Part shown: one piece after another, positions 35,222-47,872 of the stretch
Position numbering within the stretch: the first letter of the stretch is position 1
How the letters are laid out: each line of letters starts with the position of its first letter
Origin: Udeniomyces pyricola
Lineage: Eukaryota > Basidiomycota > Tremellomycetes > Cystofilobasidiales > Mrakiaceae
Direction: 5' to 3'
DNA: 64,000 bases
NCBI GenBank assembly: GCA_039545295.1
Contig: BCIK01000025.1
Coordinates: 331,603 to 395,602 of the forward strand
Position numbers and translations under genes: made by a program
Notes under the pieces: generated by a model
Databases searched by the model: none
What the model was told of the DNA's origin: nothing
What the model saw: the letters and a program-made list of their open reading frames with translations, nothing else

Positions 35222-38200
35222 TCAATACGTCGATCCCCAATCGACTCTCCTCTTCAAGATATCCTCCACTTCCCTCGGTCCACCCTGTCCTCCCGTTCCG
35301 CCCAAGACCTGCAAAGCCAGTCCCTTCCGAGTCCCTTCCCAGCTACCCTCGTCCGCCGTGAGGAGAACGTCTCGAACGGCCGCCAAGCGAATATCTTCCA
35401 TCCCTAACAATCCCGCCATTTCCTCTAATCGTCGCCATGCTCGCCTCACCATTTTCTCACTCATCTTCGCCTTGGTGGTCACCTTCCCACCAGAAGAAGA
35501 CGAAGACGCTAACAAACCAGCCAACGACGCTTCTTGCCACGCCTTGACTTCCTCCCCAAACTCCTCGCCCCCTACCTGGGTGAACTTGGACCAGCCGGCA
35601 TAAACGGCTCGTTGAGCAATGTGATTCGTCAGGTGATCGACGATCGCCTTGTATACTGTCGTCAGCGCGGCCCAAGGAAGGTTCGGGGAGAGCATCGAGA
35701 GGTGGGCGGAGAGCGTAGTGAGTGGGCTGAGGAGATCAGATGGGAGTTCGATGTCTGACATGGTAGGTAAGGTATCCCACCGCCTGCAAGAAAGAAAATC
35801 AGAGGTGAACGATAACAAAGTTAAAAAAGAGAGAGAGGAGAAGAAATTCAGTCAGTATGTACACGTTCCAAGGCATGTCCAACTTCTCCATCTCAAGATT
35901 GAAACCGAAAAAAAAAAAAAAAAAAAGCCTCGCTCATGTCTATGGAAACAAACCCATTTCTGACATGCAGGGGGTTTTTTCTCTCCAAACTCACCTCGTG
36001 AGATGCGGTTTTAACTCGCCTTCGACGTCGCTTGAGACATGTCTGACGATCATCGCTTCGGCCTTCAACCGAATCGCTCTAAAAACGTCGATTTGCTTGT
36101 CGAACAGCGTCGAGGCAGCATCGGCCGTAGGGGAAGGCGTGAGGGTGATCGTGGGAAGATTAGGATCGTAGACAGCAAGCGTTCGCAAGGTTGGGGTGGT
36201 GAGGATGTCGGACCAAAGTTGAATGTAAAACTACAGAGAAGGGCAACGATAGAAAAAAAAAGGCAGAAGAAGAAAAAAAAAACGGCAAAGAAAAACAAGA
36301 CGACGTCAGCCAGAAAAAAAAAAAAAAAAAAAAAAAACACCCTTATACATTCAACACTACATGGACTCACCAATTCCTCTCCCAATGCCTGCAATCCCCT
36401 CTCCACCTCGCCTGCACTCAATCCGGCCTTCAACAAACTAAGTGTCCCATCGACGCCTCCAACCTTCTTCCCTTCCCCTCCTGCACCATCAGCTTTCCTA
36501 CCTCTTCCTTCTCCCCCAACCAACGCGCCCGGTAAGTGACTCGCGAACGACGAAGCCAACCTCTCAAACGCCTCGAGCGACGATCTCAACCGTCCAGCAT
36601 ACGCTCCGAGTAACGGCAGTTGGATCTGCAATAGGAACTGGGACCGCTGCGACGCATCTGGTAATGGAGAGTATCGATCGGTGATCTGACCAAAGAGCTT
36701 GAGGAGTCCAAACGAGCTTCGCGTGATGCGACCGCCCGTCGTAGAAGAAAACGTGGCTTGGTGGGGATCGGTCAGCAGCGTCAAACTGTCGGCATCGGCA
36801 TCGTCGCCTTCTTGAGAGAATTCAATGTCGGTCCGATCGAGGATGGCCCATGCGGCAGGAGTCCCAGTAATCTTTTCGTATTCGTTTTGGGAGACTGCAT
36901 GATGAAGGAAAGGGTCAGGACCGCCCACCCGAGGACAGGGTCCGTGTTCGTAGCATACGTATGCAATCAATGAGTCATCAGACCGAAGCAATTGGAAAAG
37001 CAGGGAGAGAGAGAAGAAAGGAGGAGTCAACTCACAGCTGATTTCTCCTTGAACCCATCCTTGAAACCACTCTTCTCTTCCTAATACCTCTCCCGCCAAC
37101 CCGTGCCATTCCCCTCTGCTTTCTCCTTGCTTCTCTCGTTTCTCGTTCCGTCCAGCCCACGTTTTTTCCAGAGCAAAGCCCGCGTCGCGGATGGACTCGT
37201 CAAAGAGGAGCGTTTGATGAATCGTGTGAGCGAGCAGCGCTGGGTGTTGAGGCGGGAGAAGGATTGGGATGCGGCTTTGAAGGAGACGTAAAGGCAAGGG
37301 AAGCATGGAAGCGATGAATTCGGACTAATGAAAGCAAATGGAGAGGATACATGTTTCAATGCGAAGCTCATCAAAGAACAACGACAAGGCAAAAAAAAAA
37401 AGAGAAAGAAAGAGAAAAAAAACGACAAAACCCATCTATCACTGACTTTGGGATCGACTCCAACTACACCACCTTTCTTGAGCAAGTTACCAAACGTATG
37501 AGCTATCGTGACCCGATGATCTTGAAGGAGGTTAAGCACGTTCTGAAACGCCCACTCTGGCTACATACGAGGTTCAACCAAATCGATATATATATATATA
37601 TCAAAACTTCAGCTTTTCTGTTTTTATTGATTCCATCTCGCTTCCTCTTTCCGGTACTCCAAGAAGGAGAAAAAAAAAAGAAAGAGAAACCATAGCTCAT
37701 GACGAACCTTGTCAAGTCGGTTAGTCGGTCGATCCGACTCAAAGTGGTATCGGAACCGTTGCTCGATGGGTTCCATGAGGGCTTCAAACGGATACAAACT
37801 ACTCAACGAAGAGGTCAAACTCTCGGTCCCATGGATCTTTTCCCCTCTAAAAAAAAAGAAGGCCCACGTAAAGTGAGCGCAAAAAAAAAAAACGAGGAAA
37901 CAAACCAAGGGTCAGCGAGCGTCCAGAAATGTTTTGAGCCTAAGGGGAAAAAAAAAATGAGGAGAAAAGGGCTGGAAGGACGAAACTCGAGTTGGAACTT
38001 GAGAAGCTCGAGGAAAGCTTGAGCAAAGGCGGCTTGAGCAGCTTGCGTAGGAGCTTGCTGGGGTTGGAGAGGCCAGCCCAGCGGTTTAGAGGCAGCAATT
38101 ACGTTGCTGAGAGAGACAAGGGAAACGAGGATCAAGCGATGCACGGAATGGATCAGCGGCGAGTCGACAGGAGTTAAAAACCCTAGAATTTTCTGGGATA

Positions 38201-39199
38201 CCATGCGAACGCACTCTGAAAGTTTCCTTTTGATACCCATCCATGTCTGGCGGGTGATGTCATATGCGAGACGGGGAAGGTTGATCTCGGTCGGGAGTGA
38301 TTGACCAAGAATCTCGGCGTAGGAATGGAGCGTGGCGTATGTTGGAAGAGCGTCGAGTGCTCTTGGATTCGACATAGCTTCCTCGCTACAGAAAGGAAGA
38401 GACAAGGAAATCATCCAATGGTGGAAAATCAGCATCAGGGCGGTGATGGTCAAGGTAAAAATCGCCTCCAAAGCAAGTTCATCTTCACGCAGGGACGCGT
38501 TTGGGGCTAACCTCAACGTCATTAGCTTCTCGAGTACGCTCAAGTATTCATCCCCAACCATGGCTTCTTCGAGCCGATCCAGCATCTCTTGTCCCTGACT
38601 CAACAAGCTGCTTTTCTTGGCTGACGATTGAGACGAGGTAGGAGAGGCAAGCTGGGATTGAAGCAGGGCGATGAGATCTAGCAGGTCGTAGCGGAAAAGC
38701 GAGACGGATTGGGCCGTCGATAGAAGAGAAGTCGTTCGGGAAAGGGCTGAATGCAGGAGGCTTGGAAGGCTCAAGGAGAGACTGTTAAGCTGAGAGAAGA
38801 AACAAGTCACGAATGAAAGGAAGGTATCGAGATAATCCAATGAATCGATCAGCATGGGAAGTAAGGTGATGATGCTGCCAGACACAGCTACGCGTATGTT
38901 CTCAGCTCCTCCCACATCTTCTTTCAACCAATGGAGAGAGCACATGTCGTGCGCTCTCGGAAGAACGATCCTCGCATCGGACCACAATGGCTAACCTTGC
39001 TCTCGAGATCGTCCGCATCGCCTTGCACACGATCGAGTTCCTGCTGAAGTGAATCGCCGCCTTTGACGAGGTCGTCCCACGAACGGTAACTCGTGCCGAG
39101 CGAGTCAACGGCAAACGCTTGGGAAGCTTCGTCGACGGGGGACGAAAAGAGCTGGGTGAGATCGTCACTGTAGGCGGCTTCGGGGATTGGATAAGGCAT
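35222..39199 (-). CDS. RINT-1/Tip20 family vesicle-tethering protein
   Basis: A many-exon gene starting at the ATG in PMPYPIPEAAYSDDL (39199) and ending 35222. Exon 1 runs to about 38999 and encodes a Gln/Leu/Asp helix, SWDDLVKGGDSLQQELDRVQG. Diagnostic stretches follow in order on the minus strand: a helical region at 38.9-38.0 kb; YPFEALMEPIEQRFRYHF and TNRLDK near 37.75 kb; FQNVLNLLQDH near 37.53 kb; ALLAHTIHQTLLFDESIRD near 37.2 kb; AAWAILDRTDIEF near 36.85 kb; LLQIQLPLLGAYAGRLRSSL near 36.6 kb; and the C-terminal helices at 36.2-35.2 kb. This matches RINT-1 (animals) and Tip20 (yeast), a subunit of the Dsl1/NRZ complex that tethers Golgi-derived vesicles at the ER. Internal exon joins were not all resolved, so total length is not given. 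Confidence 0.85.
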
Positions 39200-40125
39200 T
39201 GGCAGGGAAAGCTGCCGGAGAGAGGATGGATGTGGTCGGATGCGGCTGGATGGTAGTAGATGTAAGATGATAGGGGCAAGATGAGTATTGACTGTAATGA
39301 TGCATGCATGCGCGCACCAACATTGCGCGAGGCCTTGGGAGGAACAGGATCGATCCCGCAAGAAGCTGTGCAAAGCTGGGATTTCGATCGACGAGCTTGA
39401 GGATGTGTAACTGGGTTGTGATATTCGATATTAGCTATAGATCATTTTCATGGTTCCCTTGCAATGTTCCCGGCTCCTCGCCAAAGTCTGCTCGATAGAT
39501 CAGATCTCCGATCGCATAGCATGCCCATCGGCATCAAGTAAAAGTCACAAGTGCAAGAACAAAGAACAGAGAAGGGGGCAAGCAAGGAAAAGGAAAGGGA
39601 AAGAGGAGAAGCCGGACGCATTGAAACTGAAGTATGATGCACTGTAAGTGACCGAGAGCTAGGGCTGGATGAGAGAAGAGGAAAAGGGGGAGGAGAAGGG
39701 AGGGTATAACAAGTTGATGGTCGAGTCGAATCGACAACGAGAGAAAGCGATAGAGGAGGAAAAAAAAAAAGAGGAGGAAAAGTGCCAAAAAAGCGCGATA
39801 TAGAAAACAAACGGCATAGTGAGTGAGTGGAATGAGGAATCGAGACCACATGGGACGTGAAGGGAGCAGTTGAAAGAGGGGGGGGGGAGGGAGAAGAAAA
39901 AAAACGAAGAAAGGAAGAGAAGAAGAAGTGGAAAGGGGGCAAGTGAAAAGAGAGAAGGGGATCGTAAAGTAAAGGAACGGGCCGTGATGTGATAACGAAA
40001 AGAAAGAAGTCCATCCTCATTCCCTGCTCTTCTCCCTTCCCCCCCCCTTTCTCATTCTCAGAACCTCAATCCATATTCCCTCGATACGCGTGCTCGTCCC
40101 GAGTTTGCAAGGACAACTTCTCCTC
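39200..40125. other. intergenic, purine-rich, no gene seen
   Basis: The plus strand is strongly A/G-rich from about 39540 to 39985 (a run of ten Gs at about 39878) and then C/T-rich. Long ORFs on either strand are low complexity. It holds the promoter of the RINT-1 gene and the 3' region of the septin gene. Confidence 0.55.
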
Positions 40126-43100
40126 TCATTTGCCCAGGCCGAACCGCTTCTTGTTCGTCTGCGACTGGTGGAGCACGAGGACAGGCAAAAGAGATGATGA
40201 TCCAAAAGGAAGCGCAGAAGGAGACCGTTAGACCACTCATTCTCAACTTGACGCAAAAGACATCAAAGGAAAACAAGAGAAAACACAAAAGAAAGGGGAG
40301 GCACAAAAAAAAAAGCGAGAAAAGAACAGAAACCACTCACGCTGCTCTTCTCTGGCGTCAACGGTCGACCCTGTTCGACCCTTCGCTTCTTGTCTTCCAA
40401 CTCGAGCCTCTGCTTCTCGAGCGCCTCCTTCATTTCCCGGTGACGAGCGTAGAGTTCCTCCTCCGATTGCTTGAGCTTAGCCTCCTTTTCTTGGACTTTT
40501 TGCTGGAACACCATCTTCATCTCGGCCTCCATCTTGGCGAGCTTCGCTTCGTGCAGGTTGCGCTCTTCGACTTGCTTGGCGGCAGGGCTAGGAGAGATGG
40601 AAGGGGAAAGAAGGACAGGGAGAGAGAGATGACGATTGCATGTTCAACGAGGTAGAAAAGAGAACGAAACATGATACGCAAAGAAAAAAGCAATCAGCTC
40701 TCGTCCGACATTTCCTCCAAGCTATTCGATACTCTCAAAAGTGCAAAAGAAAACAGAAAGAAGGAAAGAAAGAAAAAGCCGCCCTGGCAAGTCGGTTCGC
40801 CAACTCACTTGATCTCCTTGAACACGCTCTGGTCCTGGGTGACACCCATCGTCAAGAGCTTATCGCTTCGGTATCGCTCGTACAGAACTTCGTTCGTATG
40901 CTCGCGAAGTTCCTCCATGTGCGTTCGAATGAGCATCTGTCGGAGCTTGACAAAGTCGCAGTGATCTTCGTTGTCGACCTCGACGACACCCCAAGGGTAG
41001 CGACGCCCGCGAACTTGGATCGACGGGTTCAGCGGCGAAGGAACGACCGTATCGGAACCAACAATGGCGAACGGAATCTTGGACTAAGCAGTACGTCGGA
41101 AAAAACGAGAAAGAGGGACAAGACGAGGCAGAGGTAGGAGAAGGAGAACAACGTCCATTGCGTCAGCTCATGAGGCCTCCAACAAGCCAAAGTCGGGGAT
41201 CTATCGTGCGAGCACATCAACCACCGAGCAGGCACCGTCACAACCCCCCCCCCCAAATATTTAAATAAATAAATAAAAATAAAATCGACCCGCTACGGAC
41301 CGTGATCTCCTCGTTCTCTGCAATCGTTTCTTCGTCCTCGTTCTCGTACAGTGGCGCCTGGAAGATCTTGATTTGATGGTAGTCAATGTCCGACAGAATC
41401 TATAAGGCGAAGGAACGAAGAACGAAGCAGTCTTCATCCATCAGTCCCACACATTACAACAACAAAAAAAAGAACATATGTATCCTGGGTACTCTTGGTG
41501 CACGAGACAAGTGAGGAAGTGTGGACGTACGCGGGCCTTGTAAGATCGAATCTCTTCATCCGTAAGGGTATCACTCTTGGCAATGACGGGGATAAGATTG
41601 ACCTTCTGGTGAAGACGTCGCATGAACTCAATGTCGATCGGCTTGAGCCTGAAGAGACAGCCAAAGAGGGGGGAAAACCCCAAGCACAGGAAGATCAGGA
41701 TTGTAGGAGGATCAGCCTCGACATTTTCTCAAGACAACACCCCAAAAAGAAACCAAACAAGACATCGATTCGATTCGAGAAGAGACCTGAACGCACGAGT
41801 GACCGGTCGGTTGGATGAAATAGATGCAAGCATGGACTCGGTTGTCGACGAGTTTGAACCGGTTGACGCGGTTCTCTTGCTCGAGGTAGGCGTCGTATCG
41901 CGCTTCGATATTATCGACAATCGGCTTCCACCTAAGGACGAAAAGACCATAGAAGACAGAAGAAACAGGAAACAATCAAATTGGCGATCAGACACAATCG
42001 ACGGTTTTCGTGCTGACGAGATGGACAGTAATCCATCCGCCCAATCCTACGAAGAGAAACGATAGAGAAACGAACAGCGAAGGAAAAAGAAGAAAAGAAG
42101 AAGAAAAAAAAAAACAAGACTCACGACTCATCGTTGTTGACGAAATCGCCAAAGCCAGGGGTATCAACGACGTTCAATCGAAGTCGAACACCCGATTCCT
42201 CGATATCTAAACAAATCAAAAGACAACCCCCAACAAGAAGGAGAGAAGATCAAGATAAACAAGACGAAAAAAAGACCCAAACAAGCCGTCGCAAAACGGT
42301 CCGCATCAGTCCAATCGTTCTATTCTTCACGCCTCAAGAAAGAAAACATGAGTCCCCGAGAGAGGGAATGAAAAAAAAACGAAAGACTGACCAGCTGAGG
42401 TGCTCTCAACCGCGACGGTCGACGGCCATTCCGTCCCGGGTGGAGGGTGAGATTTCCTTGGCTTGATGGACGTCGCGAAAAGGGTGTTGATGAGCGTCGA
42501 TTTACCGAGTCCCGATTCGCCTGATCAAACGGCCGACGACACATTGAGACGGGGAAACGAAAGAATAGATACGGTGAAAGTTAGTTACTAAGAACACGAG
42601 AGAGAGGGAGAGAGTATGTCTGCGAGAATGCATGGATTGGAGTCGTTATGAGCTGGTATTGGAACGACATTGCAGAACAACTCTCATGAGCAGTGATGAC
42701 ACTCGGGATGCAGGGGAAGAGAGGGAGAGGGAGAGAAAAGGGAGCGAGCAGAGCAAACGTCTCTTCCTACGGATCTTAGTATCTCTCCTCTCCGCTCTAA
42801 CATCTCCCCCATATCCTTCCTTGATCCCGCTCTCGCCCCCATTTCCAGCCGTTCATGAGCATGTCTCCTCAGACTCTCCAATCCTGACCTCATGCCTGTA
42901 AACCCATGATGTTCTTCGATCCCTGAAAGCCCGCCTTAGGGTCTTGCCCTCTTAGTCTGTTCCATCCGCAGCCGTTTGTACTTCTCTATCTATTCAGCCG
43001 TCGCACCTCTCCTCATGACCTATCTCCCAATCTTCTCTCCAAAAGAGAAAGCGCAAAACACTCTTTTTCTTCATCCGTTCGAGAGAGAACGACCTGGATC

Positions 43101-44170
43101 CTCGCTGTGAGGCGAGGAGAACACCCAGAGCGAGCCAGCCAAAGACCGCAGGGAGGAGAGAGGGACAAAGGGGGGGGGGGAACGTACCGACGACCATGGC
43201 AGTAAACGAGAAGCCCTTTCGAACACTTCAGATGTGAACCAGGGTATGATTGGAAAGGGCAGAAACAAGATGGGATGAAGTCGAGAGTGAGGATAGATGG
43301 ATAGAGGCGATGGAGACGATCAGGATGAGGAAGGGGGGGGGGGGGAGATGGTGTTTGAGAGAAGTCAGGACGTGTGTGTTTGTGAGATGGAGGATGTGGA
43401 GTGTGGATAGAGGCGGCGGCGGGGAAAGTATTTGAGAACCATCAAGGTGATGAAGAGCAAACGTCCGAGGAAATGACCCATAGCAAGTGAGTGATGGAAC
43501 GAATGTGTGAGATAGGGTAGGACCGGGGTTGAGAGAGCGAGAGATGGAAAGGAAAAGGAAGGGGGGGGGGGCAGAGAAGCGAGCAAGCAGGGAGACGAAA
43601 GGGGGAGGAGGGGGGAGAAAGGCAACAACGCGTAGTACGATGAGATCCGATTGTCATCGATCAGAGTAACGTCCAATCGAGTGCGTACGCGGATGCAGAT
43701 ATGTATGTATATGATAGGTTGTCGAGAGATGGGGAATCCAAGTAAGAGTGAATTGAGATAGCGAGAAAGTCACAAGGGGAGGCATAGAGGGCAAACGGGA
43801 AACACATCAGCTAGCTACCCTTTCCAAACCGTGTTTGCTTGCACTCGCCCTCCCCTCCTCCCCCTTGGTCTCTCGTTCCCGAGTCAAACACGCACCTCTT
43901 CCTGTGGACCTGATTCGGCAAGTTCGCAAACCCAACGTAGCCCATCAACTTCTTTCGAGCGATCTGACCGGCGCTCAAGCCACCGGTCGCGGCGGGAGCA
44001 GCTGCTGTCGGGGCTGCTGACGAAGGCAAAGGGGCCGCCGCTGGAGATGCATCTTGGACAAACGGTTCCTGATGGTTCTCATGGGGGTTCTCGAGCGAAG
44101 GTTCTTGTTGGTGATGGTGGTTGTTGCCGTTGGAGAAGGAGTCAGGAGGAGGAGAAGAGTGGTCGGACAT
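40126..44170 (-). CDS. CDC3: septin, Cdc3 type
   Basis: Ten exons, about 477 residues. Exon 1 (44170..43896) encodes a Ser/Pro/His/Gln/Ala-rich start and then [15 protein letters not shown]. Exon 2 (43225..43188) gives [14 protein letters not shown]. Exon 3 (from 42520) begins the G domain with the P-loop GESGLGKST. Later exons give DTPGFGD (G3), [24 protein letters not shown] (G4) and the septin unique element [18 protein letters not shown]. The C-terminus has a coiled coil of about 75 residues ([21 protein letters not shown]...), with a last 12-residue exon ending RFGLGK. The [10 protein letters not shown] and R-K-G-F motif place it in the Cdc3 group. It polymerises with other septins at the bud neck or septum. 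Confidence 0.95.
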
Positions 44171-45133
44171 GGTTGGAACTCTTTGGGAAAAGGGACCGAG
44201 GAAGGAATCAACGTGGGAGGGGGAAGGAAAGGAAGGGCAGAGAGATGGAGAGAACGGAACGACAAACAAGCTACGATTACTTGAAGCTGGGGCCAGGGGA
44301 CAGGCAGTTTCCCAAGGGAGGTTTCGATCGCAAGGCGCGTGCGCCCATCAGATCATCCTCCCATGCACCCATGATCCGCCCTTTAAATTCAGTCAAATCA
44401 AGAAATAAAAAAAACCAAAAGGGGGGAGGGGGGGGGGGGTTTAGTTCCAAAAGAGATTACTTTTGGGAGGCGTGTGATTTTCCTATTTGGTCTCGTGTCT
44501 TTCTTTCTTTCTTTCTTTTGTTGCTACTTTCTTTCTGCCTGATCTACAAAGACATCTGGAGCATATATAACACATAACAATCAACAGAATCATCAAGAGA
44601 CCATACATCGTTTCGAACCGACCCTCAACAGGATTGGAAAAGAAAAGCAGCAGGCCGCCAGTACGTAGGTGATCAGGGAGGGATAAGCAAGGAAAGACCT
44701 GAGGGGCGGAAGCAAGGTGGTAAAACCCTCAACTAAGAATGGAAACGAGAGGAGAGGGTTTTTTTAAAGGTCGAGGGTGACTCTGTCAAAAAGGCGCGAG
44801 GACCGAGTGAGCAGGAGAAGAAAAAAAAAAAAGGAAACAAGAAGGGACAGAATAGGCATAGCTGAGAGGCCACGCGTCGCGGCGAGCTGGGATGGAGATA
44901 AGCGCGGACCAATGAAGGGGGAGGGGAAAGGGGTATAATCAAGTCATCAGAGAGCATATAGAAGAAAAGACGAAAAGAAAAACGAGCAGAAGATCAAAAC
45001 AAAGAGACAAGGGCAACGGTAGTCCACTCGGAAGAGAGAAAAGAAAGAATGGAAGAAGGAGAGCGCGAGAGAAAGGAGAGAAAATTAACTACATCCTCTA
45101 CCAAGACATCCTCCTCCTTTTTTTTCTTTTGTT
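44171..45133. other. intergenic, no gene seen
   Basis: Upstream of the septin start and downstream of the next minus-strand gene. It has a broken G-run at 44421-44439, TTTC repeats at 44501-44518 and A-rich tracts. No supported frame. Confidence 0.6.
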
Positions 45134-46840
45134 TTAGACAGCGAGGACCATTCCCGCTCCGACGGCCAAGACACCGACGAGAGTTCCCCAGACGCCGCCT
45201 TTTGACGCCATCTCCTTCTGAGCAGCACTCAGGAGGCCCGAGCTCGAGCTTCCCGTCGAGCTGTCGTCTGCGCTGGATCCGATAGCAGCCGCCTGGATCT
45301 TGTTGGTCCAAGTCGATCCGCAGGTACCCGTTGCACCCTTCCAGAGCGAGGACTGCCCGCCGAGGATGGGCGAAGCCGAGAGGCCGAGGGCATAAGGCGT
45401 GTTGATCTCCCAAGTCGCGTAGGCGGAAAAGACGGCGGCAGCGCATGACGAGCAAATGACCGAGGCGGCAGAATCGTTCTGGATGAAGAGATAAGGCAAG
45501 TTGGTGTTGCGGTACGTCGTCGAGTTGGGGTAGGTGATGGCCGACGACGAGGCGTTGGCGGCGGTCGTCGTCGTCGCAAACTCGGCTCGCTTGACAAACG
45601 CCGGCGCGGTCTCGGGGCTGTACTGGACGGAGAGATACTGGGCCGCAACGTGCTCGGGCGTGTCAACCTCGTTCGGGATGACAATGGCCGAAATGACGGT
45701 CGCGTTGGAATTGGACGAGATGGTCGAGTTGGCGACGGACGTCGTCACGTTGGACGATAGCGCGGTCACGCAGTACTCGCCCGAGGTGGCGTCCTTGGTG
45801 CAGACGACCTCCTTGAGCGGGTGAACGACATAGAGGATATCGTAGATGCCTCGGACGGTCTCGTCGTAAGAACCTTCGGGGCCGTTGAGCTCGTTGGTGC
45901 AGTTGCCGTAGAATTGGGTGAGCTTCGATCGAAGGGTCGTAGCGGAGCAGCCGTTGGCGGCGCAGAGCTTCTTGAGTGAGGTCGAGAGGGAGGTCGCGTT
46001 GGAGTTGGCCGAGACGTCGGCGGCGGCAGACGTCAAGGTGAGAAGGGGGGTGACGCACGAAGAGAGGGTGCTGTCGGTGTTGAGCTCCGAGAGGAACGCC
46101 TGGCACGTTGACGAAACGGTCGAAGGGATGAGGGCTGAGGAAGCCGCCGAGGAGGAAGAAGATGCGGAAGCGGCAGAAGCAGACGAGGCCGTAGCGGACG
46201 CGACGACAGACGAGGACGCGCTTGAGGACTAAGAGGGTTGATCATGTGGGGAGAATGAGAGCATGGTAATGCGTCAGCTGCGACTTCGTTGTCGTCATAG
46301 CGAAAGACACGATTGAACACGTTGGGTGGTCATGTGAACAACGAGTGAAACGAAGAGGACGACGAAGCAAATCCGAACGAAGGGGGCAAGGAAGGAAGGA
46401 GATTGTTCTTGTTGATCGATCCGCCTCGCTTCCTGTCTTCCTTCGCCCCCTTGGCGTTCCATGTGCGAGCCTCGACTCCGCACGAGCCCTGCCACCAGGC
46501 CCTCACACGATCGTGTCCTCATCCTGACGTCCATACAGCACGACTAGTCGCACAGGTACAGCTCGTTCGTCTAGCATATATTGATGACTGCGTGACCGGC
46601 CTTGGGTGTGACCGCATTGTTTCCCTCTTCTCCCCTCGGTCCCTCTTCCCCCCCCTCCCTCCCTTCCGCGTACCCTCTTTCACTCGTTCATGATCCACAG
46701 GACGGTCCATGTGGAACGACACTCACGCTAGCAGAGACCACGATGGAGCTCTCGTTGTCCGTCAAGGAAGCCGAGCTGGAAGAAGACTGAGCGACGGCCA
46801 ACAAGGGCGCGACGAGGGTAGCGGCGAGTATAAACTTCAT
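45134..46840 (-). CDS. secreted Ser-rich surface protein, probably GPI-anchored
   Basis: Two exons (46840..46727 and 46228..45134) give 402 residues. Signal peptide MKFILAATLVAPLLAVAQ, then a Ser/Ala-rich region across the junction. The central module holds spaced cysteines (STCQAFLSELNTDSTLSSC, KLCAANGCS, FYGNCTNEL, VVCTKDATSGEYC), then CSSCAAAVFSAY and more Ser/Asn with many N-glycosylation sequons. The last 20 residues are hydrophobic (GVWGTLVGVLAVGAGMVLAV) after a Ser/Gly linker, which fits a GPI attachment signal. The cysteine pattern is common in basidiomycete surface proteins of unknown function (I believe listed as DUF7729, from memory). The single intron is 498 bp, long for this window. 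Confidence 0.8.
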
Positions 46841-47872
46841 CGTAGCGGGGTAAAGGAGGAGAGTGTTGTTCTTGACGAAGGAGGAAGTGGGAAACGCCGG
46901 AAGGGAACTTGGCTTGACGAGACCGGGACAAGGAGCGTGTAAGGACTGTTGGTGTGGTGTGTGGGAGCGTGCTGGACTGCGAGTGCGCTGAAGGAGTGTC
47001 TGGGTGGTCGAAGCGGAAAGCGAAGCGAGCGAGAGGGAGAGTGAGAGAGAGAGAGGGGGGGAGGGGGGGAGGGAAGGGGGTCAAGTCAAAGGTGGGAGGG
47101 TGGAAAGAAGGAGCCCCGTCCTCATGAGAGGAAATGGCTGATCATCCCTTTTCTTCTTCGTTATATTTCCCTGCACTCCCTCTGCCGTCAAACCATCCCT
47201 TCATGTATGCACCCGCCTAACCGACCCGCGCACAGTCGATCCGATATAGTGCTGTCCCTCACAAGCCAAACCCTCAACCATCAACCATTAATATCTACCA
47301 CTCAAGTATCTCAAAGAGGTTTGGAGAGAATAGCAATGCATGCGAGGACATCATGAGTACAAACATCATACGTCACCTAGCTGGTCAATACATGATTGCT
47401 TCAACATGACGACGTTGACTGCTCTGACACCGCACGCGCACGTACAACACCTTAAGCGGACCTACAATTCAAGTATGATAAGTGTGCCTTGTCGATCTCA
47501 GTATGATTTCTTACCCCATGCATGAGTCTGTCACCGCAAAACATGATCTTTCATCGCGGCCAGGAAAGATGTCGGAGTCGGAGACTATATACATATATAT
47601 ATATATATATGCAGTCTGGCGGGCTGAATCGAGGCACCGCGAGTCATCACGCGACACATGTGATCCTGTATGATTCCTTTTTGAATGTAGTATGCAAAGT
47701 GATCAAGTACGCATACACTGACGAATGATCACCACATCCAACAATGTACCACACCCAACGCTGTACCGGCGACAGCAGTACGTCAAGGGCAACTCAACCA
47801 TCGTCTCTATGACGTCAAGTCACGAGAAAAATAAAGGCAATAAAAAAAGAACAACATGATATGGGGAATATT
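46841..47872. other. intergenic, no gene seen
   Basis: Between two minus-strand genes. It contains an AT dinucleotide run at 47586-47611 and GA-rich leader sequence at 47020-47090. No coding frame supported. Confidence 0.55.

Noticed and set aside
43831..44577. 248-codon plus-strand ORF opposite septin exon 1
   Set aside because: It is the shadow of the Pro/Ser/Ala-rich septin N-terminus on the other strand, which joins in frame to the septin G domain.
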